Made by a program: the position numbers and the translations under genes. From UBA1206 sp045643125 (GTDB lineage Bacteria; Bacillota; Clostridia; Oscillospirales; CAG-382), in contig JAZUKE010000085.1 of the NCBI GenBank assembly GCA_045643125.1, positions 15,479 through 79,478 of the forward strand: a stretch of 64,000 nt of DNA. Direction: 5' to 3'. How positions within the stretch are numbered: position 1 is the stretch's first letter; every line of letters begins with the position of its first letter. The notes below the pieces were generated by a model, which ran no database searches, was not told the DNA's origin, and was given only the letters and a program-made list of their open reading frames with translations. Shown in pieces: positions 60,502-64,000 of this stretch.

Positions 60502-61914
60502 TTAAAGCGGCAAAGTCAGATCGAATTCGGTATATTCGCCCTGAACGGAGTCTATCGTCAGGTCACCGTTATGCTGGCAGATATTCGTCTTGGCGATATA
60601 AAGCCCAAGTCCCGTGCCGGTCTTGTCAAGCCCTCTCGAGCGGTCGGACTTGTAGAAGCGGTCAAAGACGTGCGGCAGCTCGTCGGACGGTATGCCGTCG
60701 CCGGTGTTGCGTATGCGGAAACGGACGTTTTTGCCCTCGTTCGTGATGAAAATTGATATCTTTCCGCCTTCGTTGACGAACTTGACGGCGTTATCGGTGA
60801 GGTTGAAAAGCACCTGATGTATCACGTCGGGATCGGCGTTTACGGTGATGTCCTCGCCGCACTCGAATTCGATATCGAGTTTTTTCTCGTCTATCCTCTT
60901 TTCAAACGAAAGAAGGATCTGACGCGCCTTTTCGGTGATGTTGAAATTGACCTTGTTGAGCTTGCGCGAGCCGGACTGTATACGCGATATTTCGAGCAGC
61001 GTATTCACGAGCCGTGACAGACGTTTTACTTCGGAGGATATTATGCCGAGGTAATAGTCCTGCTTTTCGGGCGGTATCGTGCCGTCGCGTATGCCGTCAA
61101 CGTAGCCGAGTATGACCGTCATCGGCGTGCGCAGGTCGTGGCTGACCGAGCCGAGGAACGAATTACGCAGTTCCTCGTTCTTTTCAAGCACGCCCGCCAT
61201 ATTGTTGAACGCTCTGCCGACCTCCGCGACCTCGTCGTTGCCGACGACGTGGACGCGCTTTTTGAAGTCGCCCTTTGCAAAGGCTTTTGCGGCGTCGCTG
61301 AGCTTTTTGAGCGGGTCAATGATACGCTGGAACAGGATGTAGACGGTTATGCACGACGCGAGCAATATCCATATCGAACCGACGATAAGCGTTCTGATAA
61401 GAGGTCCGTACAGCGAATTGTCCTTGACGGAAAGCGAAGAAACGATGACAGTGCCGATGTATTCGTCGTTTTTGTCGTACAGATTGCCGAAAATATTATA
61501 ACGCATCTCGTCGAACGTATTGTCCATTCGGCTGAGCGAATAGTTCGACGCCGAGCTGCGGATGTTTTTGAGTACCGTATCGGAGCAGAACTGTTCCCCG
61601 ATGGCAAAGGAAGTGTCGTTGGTGACGGCAAGAGTACCGTCGGCACGGACGAAATAGATGAGCGAATCCGAGACTTCGGCTATTGCGATGACGTTGCCCG
61701 CAAGAGTAGTCGGCACCTCGTCCGTCTCGGCATAGCGGTAGAACGTGTCGAGCGCGAGCAGCGCGTTGTCTTTGGTGCGCGTCATAAGCTCGGTCTTGGT
61801 CTCGACCGAATATTCGGATATCATAGCCGACACCGTGATGACGAGAAGCACAAACGAGAAAAATATGAGAAGACTTATGAATGTGATATATTTGGTAAAT
61901 ACGCTTTTGAACAT
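60502..61914 (-). CDS. HAMP-domain sensor histidine kinase
   Basis: The protein has 470 residues starting MFKSVFTKYITFIS (ATG 61914, AAGGAGGAG before it). Membrane helices at about 9-31 and 165-190 flank a ~130-residue sensor domain. HAMP spans about 190-240 (RIIDPLKKLSDAAKAFAKGDFKKRV). The phospho-acceptor His lies in SVSHDLRTPMTVILGYVDGI. The ATPase boxes are LTDNAVKFVNEGG, DGIPSDELPHVFDRF and GTGLGLYIAKTN. No response regulator gene is adjacent: downstream is htrA and upstream is a divergent lipoprotein gene. The partner must be encoded elsewhere. Confidence 0.95.
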   Translation of the reverse strand: MFKSVFTKYITFISLLIFFSFVLLVITVSAMISEYSVETKTELMTRTKDNALLALDTFYRYAETDEVPTTLAGNVIAIAEVSDSLIYFVRADGTLAVTNDTSFAIGEQFCSDTVLKNIRSSASNYSLSRMDNTFDEMRYNIFGNLYDKNDEYIGTVIVSSLSVKDNSLYGPLIRTLIVGSIWILLASCITVYILFQRIIDPLKKLSDAAKAFAKGDFKKRVHVVGNDEVAEVGRAFNNMAGVLEKNEELRNSFLGSVSHDLRTPMTVILGYVDGIRDGTIPPEKQDYYLGIISSEVKRLSRLVNTLLEISRIQSGSRKLNKVNFNITEKARQILLSFEKRIDEKKLDIEFECGEDITVNADPDVIHQVLFNLTDNAVKFVNEGGKISIFITNEGKNVRFRIRNTGDGIPSDELPHVFDRFYKSDRSRGLDKTGTGLGLYIAKTNICQHNGDLTIDSVQGEYTEFDLTLPL

Positions 61915-61936
61915 TCCGCACTCCTCCTTATTGTGT

Positions 61937-61965
61937 ATTATATCACATAATATGTGAATATTCAA
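61937..61965 (-). promoter_or_regulatory. Promoter of the kinase-htrA-cupin operon with an operator-like palindrome in its spacer
   Basis: On the minus strand TTGAAT (61965-61960), a 17-base spacer and TGATATAAT with -10 TATAAT (61942-61937). The spacer is almost filled by the perfect palindrome TCACATA-A-TATGTGA (61943-61957, plus-strand reading), ideally placed for a repressor. Confidence 0.82.
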
Positions 61966-61993
61966 CTCCGTTTTTGTTAAAGTAAAAAAACTG

Positions 61994-62021
61994 TTGACAA
62001 AAATAAATTTTATGATAAAAT
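61994..62021 (+). promoter_or_regulatory. Promoter of the solute-binding lipoprotein gene
   Basis: TTGACA (61994-61999), a 16-base spacer and TAAAAT (62016-62021). The ~90-base leader contains GGAAAG/CTTTCC enclosing a C6 tract and GGAAGGGA (about 62042-62078), which could fold. AGAGG precedes the ATG at 62118. Confidence 0.75.
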
Positions 62022-62117
62022 ATGTAACAGTATTAGTAGTTTGGAAAGTGTTTCCCCCCGGAAGGGACGGCTTTCCGCATATCCTACGACTAAAATATTT
62101 AAGAAAGAGGTAACAAA

Positions 62118-63644
62118 ATGAAACGCATCGTATCCCTTCTCCTCATCGTGATGCTTGCGATCTCTGCACTTGCTGCCTGCTCCGAAGGCGAAAACGAAGC
62201 CTCCAAAGCAGAAAGCAAAACGGAATCTCAAGGAACGGACACTTCCGCCGAAGAATCGCTTCCCGAAGAATCTTCCGAAGATTGCCCGCTCGAAGCAAAA
62301 TTCTGGGACAAAACGGTCTCCCTCCTTATGGCAGACAGCAAAAACGTGTTCAGAGGCGAATTCTGGCTTGATGAAATCGAAGAAGAATCCGCACTTTCCA
62401 CCGTATTTGCAGACCGTTCCGCTCTTCTCAAAGAAAAATACGGCATTTCCATCGACGTACACTACGTTGCAAACGGATCTGAAGTCGTTTCCGAACTCAC
62501 CACCGCTATCGACGGCGGCATCCCCTACAACATAGTCACCAACTCGGCAAACACCCTCGCTCCCAAAACGCTCGACAGCTATTTCTGGGATTTCTACGAA
62601 GCAAACAAACAGGTAAACGACGGCAAAGGTTACATAAACTTTGATGCCGACTACTGGGACCAGGGACTTATCGAAGATATGTCCGTTGCCGGCAGAATGT
62701 ACTTCCTCACCGGTGACCTCTGCGTTTCCGACGACAACGCTACCTGGGCAATGATCTTCAACAAAGACCTCGTTACCAAGCACAATCTTACAAGCCCGTA
62801 CGACCTCGTAAACGACGGCACCTGGACTCTTGACAATATGATCGCAATGGCTAAGGAAGTCGTCCTTATGCACGGCGATAAGATGTCCTACAACCCCGAA
62901 GACGGCGACGTCTGGGGCGTTCTCGGTCAGACCTACGACGGACTTATGTATATGCTCGGCTTCGGCTGCGCCAAGGTACAGAAGAACGCCGACGACATCC
63001 CCGAACTCTGCATCAAGAATCAGAGAAACATCGACTGCTTCGACAAGCTCTATAATATGTTCGTTGACCAGTCCTTCTGCGGCATCGCCGACTTCTACGG
63101 CGCTTGGAACTCCGGCGTTTACGGTCAGGAAACCAAGATGTTCACCAACGGCAACGCGCTCTTTATGTCCACCAACATCAATACCCTTTTCGGCGACGCC
63201 TTCAAAGATTCCGACGTTGAATACGGTATCGTTCCTATGCCCAAGGTCGACGATCTTCAGGAAGAATACTGCGCTTCCGGCAACGTTTACTCCGTTACCG
63301 TTGTGACCGTTCCCGCCTGCTGCCCGCTCGAAGACCTCGACGTTACTCTTTACACTCTCGAAGCTCTCGCTTACTACGGCAAAGAAATGATCACTCCTTC
63401 GTACTATTCTCTCGTTCTCAAAGGACAGAAGACCAAAGACGAAGAATCCGAAAAGAACCTCGACCTCATCTTCAAGAGCCGTAAATACGACCTTTCCGAC
63501 GCTTACAACTTCAACGATATGATCCAGTTCTACAACAAATCTTTCGGCAACAGATCTTCCAACACTTACGTTTCTCAGTGTGATTCTTACTCCGGATCGT
63601 TCGAAAGCGCGATCGCTCAGTTCGTAGAAGTTTTCAACCAGTAA
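62118..63644 (+). CDS. Extracellular solute-binding lipoprotein, family 1
   Basis: The protein has 508 residues with a lipoprotein signal ending LAAC and a Ser/Glu/Lys-rich linker (about 25-58). The mature part shows the family-1 pattern: VHYVANGSEVVSELTTAIDGGIPYNIVTNSANTLAP, then AGRMYFLTGDLC, FNKDLVTKHNLTSPYDLVNDGTWTLDNM (a common signature of these receptors) and a late YGIVPMPKVDDLQEEYC. It likely binds a sugar for an ABC importer whose permeases are not in the window. Its own promoter and terminator make it monocistronic here. Confidence 0.9.
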   Translation: MKRIVSLLLIVMLAISALAACSEGENEASKAESKTESQGTDTSAEESLPEESSEDCPLEAKFWDKTVSLLMADSKNVFRGEFWLDEIEEESALSTVFADRSALLKEKYGISIDVHYVANGSEVVSELTTAIDGGIPYNIVTNSANTLAPKTLDSYFWDFYEANKQVNDGKGYINFDADYWDQGLIEDMSVAGRMYFLTGDLCVSDDNATWAMIFNKDLVTKHNLTSPYDLVNDGTWTLDNMIAMAKEVVLMHGDKMSYNPEDGDVWGVLGQTYDGLMYMLGFGCAKVQKNADDIPELCIKNQRNIDCFDKLYNMFVDQSFCGIADFYGAWNSGVYGQETKMFTNGNALFMSTNINTLFGDAFKDSDVEYGIVPMPKVDDLQEEYCASGNVYSVTVVTVPACCPLEDLDVTLYTLEALAYYGKEMITPSYYSLVLKGQKTKDEESEKNLDLIFKSRKYDLSDAYNFNDMIQFYNKSFGNRSSNTYVSQCDSYSGSFESAIAQFVEVFNQ

Positions 63645-63662
63645 TACGGTAAATATTAAAAA

Positions 63663-63691
63663 GGGTTCCGCGAAATCGCGGAGCCCTTTTT
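63663..63691 (+). terminator. Rho-independent terminator of the solute-binding protein gene
   Basis: A 10-bp stem GGGTTCCGCG/CGCGGAGCCC with one wobble and an AAAT loop is followed by TTTTT. Confidence 0.88.
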
Positions 63692-64000
63692 GAGTGAAAA
63701 GTTGAGTACGAGTTTTCAGTTTTCAGAAATACGAGTTTGAAACTCTCACTCCTCACCGCAAAAAGGATTTCCGCGTTTTCTGCGCGGAAATCCTTTTTAC
63801 TGATTTGTCATTTGGAATTTGAAATTTGGAATTGATCTTTCAGCTTTCAGCTGAATGATCTCAAATTGCAGACAAAGTCTGCAATTTGAGCAGACTGAGA
63901 CAAACGAAGTTGATTTCGGCGAAAAACGAGCGTCGCCGTAGATAGCTACGGCAGTCGAGTTTTTCGTCGAAGCCATTGAAAATTCTAATAAAATCAAGTA
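63692..64000. repeat. Non-coding end region with repeats and stacked hairpins
   Basis: No gene is credible here. Two GTTTTCA units lie at 63711-63726. A 16-bp perfect hairpin (63760-63775 with 63783-63798, terminator-like) is followed by short repeats ATTTGTC, ATTTGGAATTTGAAATTTGGAATT. Then come the hairpins CAAATTGCAGAC-aaa-GTCTGCAATTTG (about 63862-63888) and a nested one with CCGTAG-atag-CTACGG at its tip and GAAAAAC.GAG/CGAGTTTTTC at its base (about 63920-63968). The layout mirrors 424-585. Confidence 0.75.

Noticed and set aside
63797..63997. 66-residue minus-strand open frame at the window end
   Set aside because: It translates the hairpins and AATTTG repeats; it has no ribosome site.

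Overview
The window looks like a chromosomal segment of an anaerobic, endospore-forming Bacillota of class Clostridia, probably a gut or plant-fibre-associated lineage. The grounds are a complete spoIIIA operon with spoIID and spoIIQ, strong GGAGG-type ribosome binding sites, Ser/Glu-rich linkers behind lipoprotein cysteines, sigma-A promoters with extended -10 boxes, a GH10-type glycosidase and a dockerin-like protein. Base composition looks balanced (about half G+C). The first gene is cut by the window edge; the last intact gene ends at 63644.

Layout. 1-5.1 kb: the tail of a possible lysine-N-methylase, an ECF sigma factor with a membrane partner, and a DUF4855 protein. 5.1-12.9 kb (minus strand): spoVB-like flippase, spoIIIAA-AH, spoIID and spoIIQ in one tight run, encoding most of the mother-cell/forespore channel and engulfment machinery. 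13.0-15.8 kb (plus): tsaE, tsaB, rpiB and an archaeal-type phosphoglycerate mutase. 16.1-18.0 kb: an oligopeptide-binding lipoprotein.

18.1-37.4 kb is the most unusual region: about 19 kb entirely on the minus strand. It opens with a sigma-A promoter and an ECF sigma factor, then encodes a VirB2-like pilin, a secreted repeat protein, a VirD4 coupling ATPase, a membrane-anchored Ig-like protein, a VirB6-like channel protein, a PrgI-VirB4 fusion ATPase, a STAS anti-anti-sigma protein, a 1512-residue secreted multi-module protein, another membrane-anchored protein, a small unknown protein and a GNAT acetyltransferase. No relaxase, integrase, single-strand-binding protein or VirB1-type hydrolase was recognised. 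It therefore reads as a chromosomal type IV secretion machine rather than a complete conjugative element.

37.6-52.4 kb: an MsrA/kinase/YbaK operon, an ADP-ribosylglycohydrolase lipoprotein, an aldo-keto reductase with a GH10-like enzyme, a phosphoesterase/serine hydrolase/YdcF/MATE operon, a cation:proton antiporter, and an M42 peptidase with a dockerin-like protein. 52.5-55.2 kb: a structurally odd alanine-type tRNA with consensus promoter and terminator, then a surface leucine-rich-repeat protein between two long direct repeats. 55.3-63.6 kb: a 1066-residue protein of unknown function, a histidine kinase/HtrA/cupin operon with a palindrome inside its promoter spacer, and a family-1 solute-binding lipoprotein.

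Two window-wide patterns stand out. The tetranucleotide CATG is almost absent except in the 52.7-55.2 kb block, which suggests restriction-driven avoidance and recent acquisition of that block. Several intergenic regions hold arrays of short, mutually different hairpins separated by a constant spacer.
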